From: Marinobacterium jannaschii DSM 6295
Lineage (GTDB): Bacteria > Pseudomonadota > Gammaproteobacteria > Pseudomonadales > Balneatricaceae
Direction of reading: 5' to 3'
Length of the DNA stretch: 64,000 nucleotides
NCBI RefSeq assembly: GCF_000620085.1
Contig: NZ_KK211066.1
Span: 134,318-198,317, forward strand
Shown: positions 49,093 through 57,774 of the stretch, piece after piece
Layout: the number at the start of each line of letters is the position of its first letter
How positions within the stretch are numbered: the stretch's first letter is position 1
Program-made: the position numbers and the translations under genes
The notes under the pieces: generated by a model
The model's input: the letters and a program-made list of their open reading frames with translations, nothing else
What the model was told of the DNA's origin: nothing
The model's database searches: none

Positions 49093-50391
49093 TTGGCGCT
49101 CCGACTTTTCACGCTGCTGTTACCGGCAATGGTTTTACTGGGTGGTGCATTCGCAGCGCTTATGCCCGTCGCCACCCTGCCCAGCGCCCACCAGAATACC
49201 GTTGCCGCCCTGCCCTACCTGCTGGCCCTGATTACCGGATTTCTGGGATGTAGTTTTAGACGGAGCCGTATTCTGTTTATCGCCATTAACCTGGCCGCCG
49301 CCTATTTCCTGATTCAGACTTATCTGCAGACCAGCCTTGCCCGCCCGGATGCCTATGTGCTGTTTACGGCCATATCTCTGCTGCTGCCACTGAATATTGC
49401 GCTCATCGCCATCTATGGCGAACGCGGCGTATTTACCCTTCCCGGCCTGCTACGTATTGGCGTAGTCTCATTGGGCTATGCATTGCTGTACATACTGCTA
49501 CAAGCACAACAATTGCCCTACCTGTTGCCGGAGCTTCCAGCCAGCATGCTGGAGATGGTGGCTGAAGACACTTATCTCAGCGAAGCCGCAGCTATAGTGT
49601 TTTTGCTGGCATTGATTCCGGTAATGGCCTCACTGATATTACGCAAGACCCATACGGATGCGGGCTTACTGGCGTCACTGGTGGCTGCGCTGGTAATGAT
49701 TCTGTGGTTTGACCGGCCGCTGATCTCATCCCTGTTTGTCTCTGCAGCGCTGATTTCCCTGGCGATATCGGTTGTCCAGAACAGTTACAATATGGCTTTT
49801 ATCGACGAACTCACCGGTATTCCGGCCCGGCGAGCGCTACGCAATAAACTGGCCACGCTGGGGCGTCAGTACAGTATCGCCATGATGGATATCGACCATT
49901 TCAAGAAGTTTAACGATACCTATGGCCACGATATCGGTGATCAGGTGTTGCGTATGGTCGCCGCCAAGATCAATCAGGTGCGGGGCGGCGGTAAAGCCTA
50001 CCGCTACGGTGGTGAAGAATTTACCGTGGTTTTCCCCGGCAAAACCGAGCAGCAGGCACTGGCCTATCTTGAGGAGGTACGCGAAATAATCGCCAACTAC
50101 CCGATGGCCATCCGCAGCGAACAGCGCCCAGACGACCATAAGGAAGGCAAACGTTTACGGGATAACCACCGCGGCACCGAAGTGGTATCAGTCACTATCA
50201 GTATCGGCGTGGCCGAGAAACAGGAAAGCCACGAGGATGCCGATGCGGTGATCAAGTCGGCAGATCAGGCGCTCTATCAGGCCAAGGAAGCCGGTCGTAA
50301 CTGCTCCGTCACCAGCCAGCAGGAACCTGAAACCAGAAAACGCCCGCGTTCAGCAGCAGGGGCGCCAAAGGATTTCGCCCGACAGGGTTAG
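49093..50391 (+). CDS. Membrane-bound diguanylate cyclase (GGDEF)
   Basis: A 432-residue protein. About six to seven N-terminal helices (residues 1 to about 235) precede a GGDEF domain with DELTGIPARRALRNKL, DIDHFKKFNDTYGHDIGDQ and YRYGGEEFTVVF. The active site is intact, but the I-site reads RGGG instead of RxxD, so product inhibition is unlikely. A Lys/Arg tail of about 25 residues ends the protein. The start is a TTG at 49093 with AAGGA 7 nt upstream. It has no obvious operon partner. Confidence 0.9.
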   Translation: MALRLFTLLLPAMVLLGGAFAALMPVATLPSAHQNTVAALPYLLALITGFLGCSFRRSRILFIAINLAAAYFLIQTYLQTSLARPDAYVLFTAISLLLPLNIALIAIYGERGVFTLPGLLRIGVVSLGYALLYILLQAQQLPYLLPELPASMLEMVAEDTYLSEAAAIVFLLALIPVMASLILRKTHTDAGLLASLVAALVMILWFDRPLISSLFVSAALISLAISVVQNSYNMAFIDELTGIPARRALRNKLATLGRQYSIAMMDIDHFKKFNDTYGHDIGDQVLRMVAAKINQVRGGGKAYRYGGEEFTVVFPGKTEQQALAYLEEVREIIANYPMAIRSEQRPDDHKEGKRLRDNHRGTEVVSVTISIGVAEKQESHEDADAVIKSADQALYQAKEAGRNCSVTSQQEPETRKRPRSAAGAPKDFARQG

Positions 50392-50740
50392 CTGCCCGGT
50401 ACAAGTACCAGCCAGCTTCAACTGCGGCTTTGCCTTAACCCCCCGCGCTAGCCGCGCTGCCTAACAACAGCTTTATTGCGCGAAGATCCGGCGGCACAAC
50501 AAAGTCTCTTATTGTTCTGCAGAACTCCGGTACCCTCCCGGCAGCGCTAAGCATTGCGACCTGAGCCTCGATGGCTTTGGACATCTGTATATCCGCGGCA
50601 ACAGGCAGCGCTCAGCCGGTCATCGATCACATTACGTTCAGTGCCTGGCATTCAGCTATCAGCCTCCTGCGGGACAGACGTCGGAAACGAAAAAGCCCAT
50701 CACAGTGGATGGGCTTTTGATTCAGCAGTGGGGATCAGCG
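50392..50740. other. Intergenic region after the membrane GGDEF gene
   Basis: About 350 nt. It ends with the terminator of the NCS2-type gene. The rest shows no open frame with a ribosome site and no recognisable RNA. No feature can be supported in the first 290 nt. Confidence 0.5.
50690..50718 (-). terminator. Terminator after the NCS2-type permease
   Basis: An 11-bp perfect stem (AAAAGCCCATC / GATGGGCTTTT) with a 6-nt loop. The minus strand ends in a T run. Confidence 0.85.
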
Positions 50741-52138
50741 TCAGCTATCGACCGTCGCCGTCTCCTCCACCTTTATCGGTTCCTCATGCTTTTCGCCTTT
50801 ATGCTCCTCCAACGCTTTCTTCGAGCGCTTTTCCAGCAGCAGGTAAAGGATGACGCCGATAGCCAGACCGTAAGCGGCACCGTATACAGACAGCACCACA
50901 CCCATAGTGCCGGCTACGCCCATAGAGGTCGCATTGTTGATCTGTTCAACACCGACAGAGATACACAGGTAACCGGTGATCAGCAGTGTCAGGGAGAGAG
51001 CGATTGGCAGTACTGGCTTGAACAGGGTTACCAGCGGCAGCATAAACAGCGCCAGGAAACCAACAATCCAGAACACGCCTGCGCCCGAGTAGATGGTATC
51101 CATCGCTGAACGACCGTAGCGGTAACGCTCCGCCATTGTAGCCATAACACCGGTAAACAGAGGACCGGCCAGGCCAGGGTATGGCGCGAAGAAGGAGTGC
51201 ATCAGGTTACGCAGCGCAGTGACCAGGTGAACGCGGTCTACGTTGTCTTCGATCTTCTCATCCTGACGCAGATGGTCAACACGACCCAGCAGAGTCTGGC
51301 CAACGATGATGTCACCAAAGGCGATAACGTAGGCGATGATCGCCGTTGGGATCGCCATCCACAGCATATCCAGCGTTGGCCAGCCGACGGTAAACGGCAG
51401 ATAGTTGATCAGCTGGTCAAAAGCCGGCGAGGTGAAACCAAACTGTACATCCGGCAGGTCATACTCACCCACACCCCAGCCGATGCACATTGCCACCAGA
51501 GAACCCGGTACCATGCCGTAACCGGCGATGACCTTGGCCCAGCGATGCTTTTCAACATAGTCGCGGAAAGACAGGGAAAACAGCACATAGGCCGTTACGA
51601 AGAAGCCCAGCGTCAGCGAGATTGGTGTTGCATCCAGACGGCCGCCGTCAACGATTTCACCCGTGATTGCTGCAATACCGGCCCCCAGCAAGATACCGCC
51701 CTTGATGGAATCCGGGAACATGTTCACCAGCTTACTGCCGAGCCGCGTGATACCCAGGACAAAGAAGATCAGCGTCACGATAAGCTGCAGCCCCACCAGT
51801 GCACGAATCGCTTCAGGGCCCGGTTCGAAGTCCTTCAGGTAGAGTATGACCACCGGAATCGCCGGTGTAATCCAGCCGGGTACATAAGGAACCCCCAGCA
51901 GGTTTGGCAACATAAAGCCAATACCACAGATAACAACGTACGCCAGTGCTACGTCGTAAGGCAGGCCCAGGTATTTTTCCAGCAATGGGATCATCCCCAT
52001 TGCGACCACGAACATGATCAGTGCCTGAACGGTTTCCGGCCATTCCCAGCGGTAGTGAATCAGAGGGATACGAACCTTAAATGGCCCCATCGGCCAATAG
52101 GGATGTTCCTCGCCATGATTTCTTTTTATAAGCGCCAT
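50741..52138 (-). CDS. Solute carrier/NCS2-like (xanthine/uracil permease family) protein
   Basis: A 465-residue membrane protein with about 12-14 helices. LLGVPYVPGWITPAIPVVILYL, FPDSIKGGILLGAGIAAITGE and VIAFGDIIVGQTLLGRVD follow the NCS2 / SLC23 core, but the NCS2 QH and signature motifs are not clear. An unusual N-terminus (PYWPMGPFKVRIPLIHYRWEWPETVQ) and a long Glu/Lys tail are present. The substrate is unknown. It is a stand-alone gene with its own terminator. Confidence 0.7.
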   Translation of the reverse strand: MALIKRNHGEEHPYWPMGPFKVRIPLIHYRWEWPETVQALIMFVVAMGMIPLLEKYLGLPYDVALAYVVICGIGFMLPNLLGVPYVPGWITPAIPVVILYLKDFEPGPEAIRALVGLQLIVTLIFFVLGITRLGSKLVNMFPDSIKGGILLGAGIAAITGEIVDGGRLDATPISLTLGFFVTAYVLFSLSFRDYVEKHRWAKVIAGYGMVPGSLVAMCIGWGVGEYDLPDVQFGFTSPAFDQLINYLPFTVGWPTLDMLWMAIPTAIIAYVIAFGDIIVGQTLLGRVDHLRQDEKIEDNVDRVHLVTALRNLMHSFFAPYPGLAGPLFTGVMATMAERYRYGRSAMDTIYSGAGVFWIVGFLALFMLPLVTLFKPVLPIALSLTLLITGYLCISVGVEQINNATSMGVAGTMGVVLSVYGAAYGLAIGVILYLLLEKRSKKALEEHKGEKHEEPIKVEETATVDS

Positions 52139-52453
52139 AATGAGCTACCTGTTATCACACATGCTAAGTCATGCTGATGCGTGCCTGATGCACTGCAACA
52201 CCAACAATGCCAAGTTTTAAAAGCATGGAGAAATTACTTTGTGCAGAGCAGCAAGTCGATAACAGAGAGGGCGACTTTAGTCGCCCTTCAATACCAAAGT
52301 ATTACAGGAATCCCCCTACGAAATAAACACCCACACCTAAGCGGGAATTCCTATTAGCAAGAGGTATTAGAAGAAACGAATATAAGGATATTCTAACAAG
52401 CACCACCGACCTTAGGGTCTGTTACTCTTCCCCCGGCCAACACCGGGCTGCTG
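52139..52453. other. Intergenic region between the NCS2-type gene and the barrel gene
   Basis: About 315 nt of moderate AT content that contains the hairpin listed at 52268-52287 and the upstream region of the NCS2-type gene. No open frame or operator was recognised. Confidence 0.5.
52268..52287. terminator. Hairpin after the barrel gene
   Basis: A tight inverted repeat (AGGGCGACT / AGTCGCCCT) about 170 nt downstream of the barrel stop on the minus strand. The loop is very short, so the working stem is GGGCGA / TCGCCC. Confidence 0.4.
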
Positions 52454-53767
52454 TCAGAAAGAGTAACGCAGCCTCAGATAAAGGTTGCTGGCATCTTCGA
52501 ACTGGCCGAAGAAGGTGTGGCGCTCTTTACCACCGAATATATTGGCGCCAGCGGTGAGAGCAAACTGATCGTTGAAGCGGTAATCGGCAACCGGGCGCAG
52601 CAACCAGTCACGATCAGAGGGAGACCAGAAACTGAACCAGGAAAGCTGCAGACTATCCTGTAGCAGTCGCTGTGTCAGCCGGAGGCTGATCAGATGCCGG
52701 TATTCATCTACCCGAAACGGATTACCGGCATCGCCGCTTTTAAGCACATCATACTGCTGTGTCCACTCCAGATAGTACTGGATTCCCAGGGTCAGACGGG
52801 GACGAATTTCCCGCTCATAGCCGCTAAGCCAGCGAAACTGGTCGTTTGGTATCGCGGGATCCGTACCCTGACCATCGGCTGTTTCATACCAGGCGATCTC
52901 AATATTACCCAGCCCGCCAAACAGATTATCTCTCAGGCTGGCACCGTAGACCTGTAGCGGGCTATGGAAGGCACTCCCGGAGACCGTCATAGCATTGGCC
53001 TGCTTCCAGAATCCGTAATAACCATAGAGTGCCCACTCGGTACTGCCCTCAGTACCAAAGATTCGTACCGCCCACTCCCCCTTATCCTGACCAACAATAC
53101 GGGGGGACTGAGCGGTCTGCAGGCCTGACTGGCTGTTAAAGTAGGAAAAGCGCTGCCCGCTGATCGAGCGGTCAGCTTCAAATTCCGGCGTCCAGACCAG
53201 ATCAAAATTGACCCTGTCGGTAAAATGACTCAGCTTCAGGCTATCCGACGGCGCTTTAAGATACTCATCATCACGCCCGGCGAAAAACGATACCCAGTCT
53301 TTGGGAAAGAGGTCATTCAGAAACAGCAGATCACCGGTTCCCCAGGTAAGGACCTGACGCCCCAGCCGCAGGTCTGTGGATTCTGCCGGGCTCAGATCCA
53401 GCTTTGCCTCACGCAGACGACCATGGCCACCATGTTCAACAGCGTCGACATACAGGTCCGCCTTGATGCTCAGGCGCATATCGTTGACCGCCGATTCCAG
53501 CTCGAAGCGGTTACGGAACTCGCCCAGAGTAAGACTCTCATCAGCCAGAGCCGGATCATCAGAGGTGCGCCCGCCTAAAGCCAGTTCAGAAAAGCCGTGC
53601 AATACCGGCCCGGTATCGCTATCGGTCTGATCCCAGCCGGCATCATCCCAGCTGTCGTCACCCTGCTCCCAGCCATCATCGGTCACAGGAGAGTCATCAG
53701 CCGTTGCCGGCAGCGGTGCCATCAGGCTAAGCAGCCCCCACAGCAGGGTTGGCAGCGACCTGTTCAT
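52454..53767 (-). CDS. Outer-membrane beta-barrel (DUF1302-like porin)
   Basis: A 437-residue exported protein. The signal peptide (MNRSLPTLLWGLLSLMAPLPATA) is followed by an acidic, Trp/Gly/Asp-rich segment (about 30 residues, GWEQGDDSWDDAGWDQ) and a long beta-rich barrel that ends in RLRYSF, the terminal Phe of outer-membrane proteins. RQVLTWGTGDLLFLNDLFPKD and FRWLSGYERE resemble DUF1302/alginate-export-like barrels. It is the last gene of the MMPL operon, joined to the LolA-fold gene by an ATGA overlap. An upstream extension of seven codons is open. The substrate is unknown. Confidence 0.8.
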   Translation of the reverse strand: MNRSLPTLLWGLLSLMAPLPATADDSPVTDDGWEQGDDSWDDAGWDQTDSDTGPVLHGFSELALGGRTSDDPALADESLTLGEFRNRFELESAVNDMRLSIKADLYVDAVEHGGHGRLREAKLDLSPAESTDLRLGRQVLTWGTGDLLFLNDLFPKDWVSFFAGRDDEYLKAPSDSLKLSHFTDRVNFDLVWTPEFEADRSISGQRFSYFNSQSGLQTAQSPRIVGQDKGEWAVRIFGTEGSTEWALYGYYGFWKQANAMTVSGSAFHSPLQVYGASLRDNLFGGLGNIEIAWYETADGQGTDPAIPNDQFRWLSGYEREIRPRLTLGIQYYLEWTQQYDVLKSGDAGNPFRVDEYRHLISLRLTQRLLQDSLQLSWFSFWSPSDRDWLLRPVADYRFNDQFALTAGANIFGGKERHTFFGQFEDASNLYLRLRYSF

Positions 53768-54564
53768 GACGCAGGCCGTTTCAGCCACTGACGAGGCAAC
53801 TTGCGCAGCGAACGCTCACTAAAGACCGCATCATCCAGCCCGATATTGTATTTCTGGAAGCGAAACTCCATGGTGGTAGAACCGCCACTGCGCAGGTCCG
53901 AAACCCTGGAACGGGTCACGGTGGGAATCCCCTGCACCTCAGAAATATCCAGCACTTCCACCCGACGGTAGACACTGCCCGTCTCATCCTGATACTCAAT
54001 CTTAACCGGCAGCATATTCGCTTTGTCTATCCACACCTGATAGCGGCTGAACTCCACCGTCGCCGGATCTTTAGGCGTATTCAGTACCTGATAGAAGCGT
54101 CCCTCTGACGACAACAGCTTATGCTCGTCATCGTTGAGGTTGCGTCCGGAGACATCCTCGTAGAAGTAGTGAGACCCCATAAAACTGGTACGTTTATCCC
54201 CTGCCGAGATGCGCTTGACCAGGTCCAGCCCCGGCAGGTAGAGCCAGCGGTCATCATCTGCTGCAACATGTTTCGCCACCATAAATACCGTATTTCGCAC
54301 ATCGGCGGGACGGCTGAAAGCCACCAGAAAATCCTGATCCCCGCCCTCGGCACGGTCGCGGCGCAAGATGGTAAACTGCCGGCTCTGGCGCCCTCCATCA
54401 CGGTCCTCAATCAGCATTCTCGCTTCAGCCCGGCCATCATCGGCAGCATAGTAAGCCGCCAGATTAGCCTGTTGGACAATCTTGTTTACATCCTGCAGCT
54501 CCGACGCCTGAGCGCCACCGGAAGCGAATAGCAAAGCAGACAGCATAAGACTCGGTTTAAACAT
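53764..54564 (-). CDS. LolA-fold outer-membrane lipoprotein-sorting-like protein
   Basis: A 266-residue periplasmic protein. The signal peptide (MFKPSLMLSALLFASGGAQA) precedes a beta-rich LolA/LolB-like half barrel. Typical blocks are DFLVAFSRPADVRNTVFMVAKH, RWLYLPGLDLVKRISAGDKRTSFMGSHYFYED, VWIDKANMLPVKIEYQDE and TTMEFRFQKYNIG. It resembles the COG2834/LolA-like family encoded with MMPL pumps. It probably carries a hydrophobic ligand across the periplasm. It overlaps the MMPL gene by 8 nt and the barrel gene by 4 nt. Confidence 0.87.
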   Translation of the reverse strand: MFKPSLMLSALLFASGGAQASELQDVNKIVQQANLAAYYAADDGRAEARMLIEDRDGGRQSRQFTILRRDRAEGGDQDFLVAFSRPADVRNTVFMVAKHVAADDDRWLYLPGLDLVKRISAGDKRTSFMGSHYFYEDVSGRNLNDDEHKLLSSEGRFYQVLNTPKDPATVEFSRYQVWIDKANMLPVKIEYQDETGSVYRRVEVLDISEVQGIPTVTRSRVSDLRSGGSTTMEFRFQKYNIGLDDAVFSERSLRKLPRQWLKRPAS

Positions 54565-57145
54565 TTTGTTTCTCCTCCGGGCGGGAATCAGGGCATGAGA
54601 ACAGACGTTTTTTGTCCGACAGGTGGTTCATCACCGCAGGCAGGAGCACCAGGGTGACCAAAGCAGAGACGGCCATTATGGCGGCCAGGAAGAAGCCCAC
54701 AGTGATATAGGGCACCAACGGTGCCAGTAATAACGGCGTGAAACCAATCGCCACGACAATAGCGTTGCGACTGATTGCCCGTGCAGGGCCACGACAGACC
54801 TCGGCAACCGTCTGCTGCCAGTCGCCTTGCCGGCGATAGATGGCGCGGGTCCGTTCCAGGAAGTGAATGGCAAAATCCACCGACAAGCCCAGAGTCAGTG
54901 CCGAGAGTACCGCGATGGGCATATCGTAATCTTTGCCAACCCAGCCGATCAGGCCATATATAAACAGGATCGTGACCGTCAGGGGCAACATGGAGAGCAG
55001 TCCGAGCGGCAGCGAACGAAACAGCACCACCATCATCACCAGCACCATCACAAAGGCACTCAGGAGGCTGTTCAACATGCCCTTAACCATCTCATCCTGC
55101 CACACCACATTGATATATGAGAGGCCTGCCCAGCGGGCCGACACACCCTGAGGTAACGGGTTATCACGGAAGTAGCTGTCAACCTGAGCGATGACACGGG
55201 ACATATCCTGATTGTCTCCACTCCTAAGTTGCAGCCAGAGTGCTGTCGAACTGTAGTCCGGCGTTACCATGTGCCAGAGGTCATCCGGCCTGTGCGATGA
55301 CTGAAAGCTGAGAATCGTCTGAGCCGCTGCGGCCTGAGTATCTGGCAGACGGTAGGCCGGCTCCGCCCCTCCGTTCAGTTCGCGATACACGGTTTTCAGC
55401 AGCGTCACCAGCGAGTTGGTTTTGCCAACATCGGCAGACTGATCGAGATAGGCCTGCAGACCCTCGACATAGGAGAGCGCATCCGGCCTAAGAAAGTACT
55501 TTGCTTCTGCCTGCGCCTGCTCTGTCATATTCAGCAGTGCCAGCCAGCGGCGGGCATCAGCGTCGGAAGCCGAGAAACCGGCGTCATCAAAAGCGGCAAC
55601 CAGATTATCTGCAAATACCTGAAAACTGTCCGCTTCTGCAGCGGCGATATGTGAGTCCAGCTGCTGGCGAAAGCCGGCGTCGGCTGCGACTGAAGCGGCC
55701 TGCAACTGCCTGATCAGGCGGGGCTTAGCCGTTGTTACGCCCTGCTCTTCCAGTACCAGAAAGGCATCATAGGTGCCGGAAAAGTGGTTGTTCATCACCT
55801 GATCGGCGATGCGCAGACGATGATCTTCCTTGAACCAGCGCAGCGGATTGTCGTTAATCTGAATCTGAGCAATACCCCAGACTGAGAGCGAGCCGATTGC
55901 AATCAGTCCCAGCAACAGCAGCTTACTGCGCGCCAGAGAGAAGCGCCCGGCTGCAGACAACCAGCGCCCCAACGCGCCACTGTCCTCATCGACGATACGA
56001 TGGTCCTGCAGTCGTGCCATACGCTGCGGAGACAGGCTGACAATGTAAGCCGGCACCAGAATGAAGGTGAGGAAAAACGCCAGGAATATACCGGCCGCGA
56101 CATGCAGACCGAATATCTGAACCGGCGGTATCGGCGTGAATGCCAGCGATGCAAATCCCGCTGCTGAGGTAATTGAGGTATACAGCATCGGGGTAAAAAG
56201 GTGACCCAGTACTTCCCTTAACGCCTGACGCGGATCGGTGCCCGGTTTATAGCGGTCGGCAAACTCGGACAGGATATGCACCGAGTCGACGACGGCGATC
56301 GGCATCAGGAAGATCGGTATCATCGAGCTCATAATATGCACGGTGTAGCCCTGACCGATCAGCAACCCCATAGTGATGATTACGGTAGCCATTGCCACCA
56401 GCATCGGCGCTGTAATCAACAGGAAGGAGCGGAAGAAATACCACATCAGCACAAAGATCATCAGCCCGGCCAGCGGCGCTGAAATGGCCATCTGGACAAA
56501 CATCTCCACACCAAAGGTATCTTCAGCCACCGGCAGACCGGCCATGTAATAACGGTTTTCCGAACCCAGCGATGCAATGACCGCATCGATCTCCTGAGAC
56601 AGGCGGTAACTTTCTGACTTGGCAACAATGGGCACATAGATCGCCGCCGCCTGACCGTCACCGGACACCAGCGTGTTCTGTAACAATGGCAATCGATTCA
56701 CCGCCGCCCGTACCTGATCGGCCTGCGCCTGGGTCACCGGCGCCTGCTTCATCATCCAGGCAAAACGGATCGTACCAGGCCCCTCCTGAGTGATGTTATC
56801 CACCGTATCAAGCGACATCAGGTCTTGTCGAACCACCCCCTCCATCTGCTGAATGGCGGCCGACAACCGGTGCAGGTCCCGCAGGGATTCCGGGTTATAG
56901 ATACCATTTTCATCGCGGTCATTGACCGCACCGACGACAATACTGTCATACAGTTTAAAGCGCTTTTTCACCTCATCATGAAACATCCGGTCCGGCTGCT
57001 CATGCGACAACATATTTTCAGGGTCGGTATCGATTTGAATGTTCGGTATCTGCAGGGCCGCCAGCGCAGCCAGCAGCAGCACAAAGATAAATATCCAGCG
57101 CGGCTGGTTCATGCAGAACCCGATGAGGCGATTGCGCAATAACAT
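54557..57145 (-). CDS. RND/MMPL family exporter
   Basis: An 862-residue inner-membrane pump of the MMPL/HpnN-type RND class. One N-terminal helix, a large periplasmic domain, a block of five helices, a second periplasmic domain and five more helices are visible. PIAVVDSVHILSEF and LSALTLGLSVDFAIHFLERT mark the two SSD-like helix 4 positions, with Asp in each. No membrane fusion protein or TolC is encoded. Instead a LolA-fold protein and an outer-membrane barrel follow, which points to lipid or lipoprotein movement rather than drug efflux. Its promoter overlaps the operator shared with the divergent BigR-like gene. Confidence 0.9.
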   Translation of the reverse strand: MLLRNRLIGFCMNQPRWIFIFVLLLAALAALQIPNIQIDTDPENMLSHEQPDRMFHDEVKKRFKLYDSIVVGAVNDRDENGIYNPESLRDLHRLSAAIQQMEGVVRQDLMSLDTVDNITQEGPGTIRFAWMMKQAPVTQAQADQVRAAVNRLPLLQNTLVSGDGQAAAIYVPIVAKSESYRLSQEIDAVIASLGSENRYYMAGLPVAEDTFGVEMFVQMAISAPLAGLMIFVLMWYFFRSFLLITAPMLVAMATVIITMGLLIGQGYTVHIMSSMIPIFLMPIAVVDSVHILSEFADRYKPGTDPRQALREVLGHLFTPMLYTSITSAAGFASLAFTPIPPVQIFGLHVAAGIFLAFFLTFILVPAYIVSLSPQRMARLQDHRIVDEDSGALGRWLSAAGRFSLARSKLLLLGLIAIGSLSVWGIAQIQINDNPLRWFKEDHRLRIADQVMNNHFSGTYDAFLVLEEQGVTTAKPRLIRQLQAASVAADAGFRQQLDSHIAAAEADSFQVFADNLVAAFDDAGFSASDADARRWLALLNMTEQAQAEAKYFLRPDALSYVEGLQAYLDQSADVGKTNSLVTLLKTVYRELNGGAEPAYRLPDTQAAAAQTILSFQSSHRPDDLWHMVTPDYSSTALWLQLRSGDNQDMSRVIAQVDSYFRDNPLPQGVSARWAGLSYINVVWQDEMVKGMLNSLLSAFVMVLVMMVVLFRSLPLGLLSMLPLTVTILFIYGLIGWVGKDYDMPIAVLSALTLGLSVDFAIHFLERTRAIYRRQGDWQQTVAEVCRGPARAISRNAIVVAIGFTPLLLAPLVPYITVGFFLAAIMAVSALVTLVLLPAVMNHLSDKKRLFSCPDSRPEEKQNV

Positions 57146-57190
57146 TAACCCGGCTCCTGTTTATAACCGTTGATTAGGGGGTTATCGCAA

Positions 57191-57220
57191 AATATACATT
57201 AGTAACATCTAATATTTCAA
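57191..57220 (-). promoter_or_regulatory. Promoter of the MMPL operon
   Basis: On the minus strand, TTGAAA (57215-57220) and TATATT (57191-57196) are 18 nt apart. The predicted start lies about 39 nt before the MMPL ATG. The promoter is covered by the ATTAG/TCTAATAT half-sites. Confidence 0.6.
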
Positions 57221-57233
57221 CTATTATATTAGA
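57198..57233. promoter_or_regulatory. Operator of the BigR/YgaV-like regulator
   Basis: TCTAATAT (57208-57215), a 10-nt spacer and ATATTAGA (57226-57233) form a perfect 8-bp inverted repeat. A third half-site ATTAG (57198-57202) pairs with the first at a 6-nt spacing. The repeat lies between two back-to-back promoters, so one bound dimer or two would block both. This is the expected arrangement for an autoregulated ArsR-type repressor. Confidence 0.7.
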
Positions 57234-57236
57234 AAA

Positions 57237-57265
57237 TTGAGATTCAAGTTTCCTTTCAGTAGAAT
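57237..57265 (+). promoter_or_regulatory. Promoter of the BigR/YgaV-like gene
   Basis: TTGAGA (57237-57242), 17 nt, TAGAAT (57260-57265). The -35 begins 4 nt after the inverted repeat, so operator binding should interfere with it. Confidence 0.55.
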
Positions 57266-57358
57266 CCCTACTGCTAATTGGGGCATTGACAAAATAAGAA
57301 CATCCCAAGCGTTCGGCGGTTCCCCCGCTCGAACACGCATTACGGCCGGAGTACTAAG

Positions 57359-57700
57359 TTGAATGATCTAAAAGAAAGCAGCGTTACGGCAATGGACCCG
57401 GCAACGCTGGAGATGATGAAAACGAACGCGGGAAAAGCGGCGAAGTTAATGAAGGCACTGGGGAATGAAAGCCGCCTGCTAATTCTCTGCTACCTGGATG
57501 GAAAAGAACTTTCCGTCTCAGAGCTGAATCAGAGCCTGGACCTTAGCCAGTCAGCACTTTCCCAGCATCTGGCGGTGTTGCGCAAGGATGGACTGGTAAA
57601 AACCCGTCGTGAATCTCAGACCATCTACTACTCACTGGAAGGTCAGACGGCAAAGCGCATCATCAGCACCCTTCACGAAATGTTTTGTCCGGATCACTGA
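57359..57700 (+). CDS. ArsR-family regulator, BigR/YgaV/SqrR-like persulfide sensor
   Basis: A 113-residue winged-helix repressor. The helix-turn-helix is ELSVSELNQSLDLSQSALSQHLAVLRKDGLV. Two cysteines sit where the sulfur-sensing pair of BigR, SqrR and YgaV lie: Cys44 in LLILCYLDG and Cys110 in HEMFCPDH near the C-terminus. No arsenic-type CVC motif is present. The start is a TTG at 57359 with GGAG 7 nt upstream; a downstream ATG at 57392 has a weaker site. It is divergent from the MMPL operon. Sensing of persulfide is inferred from the Cys pair. Confidence 0.87.
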   Translation: MNDLKESSVTAMDPATLEMMKTNAGKAAKLMKALGNESRLLILCYLDGKELSVSELNQSLDLSQSALSQHLAVLRKDGLVKTRRESQTIYYSLEGQTAKRIISTLHEMFCPDH

Positions 57701-57774
57701 TCCCTCCGGACAGCTATCCGCACCGATAATCTCGCTGACATGTCAGCGGCTTCAGCAAGCCGCTGACACTTCAG

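Noticed and set aside
51197-52177. A 326-codon plus frame opposite the NCS2-type gene
   Set aside because: Shadow frame with low-complexity His/Gln/Arg content; the minus frame has clear helices.
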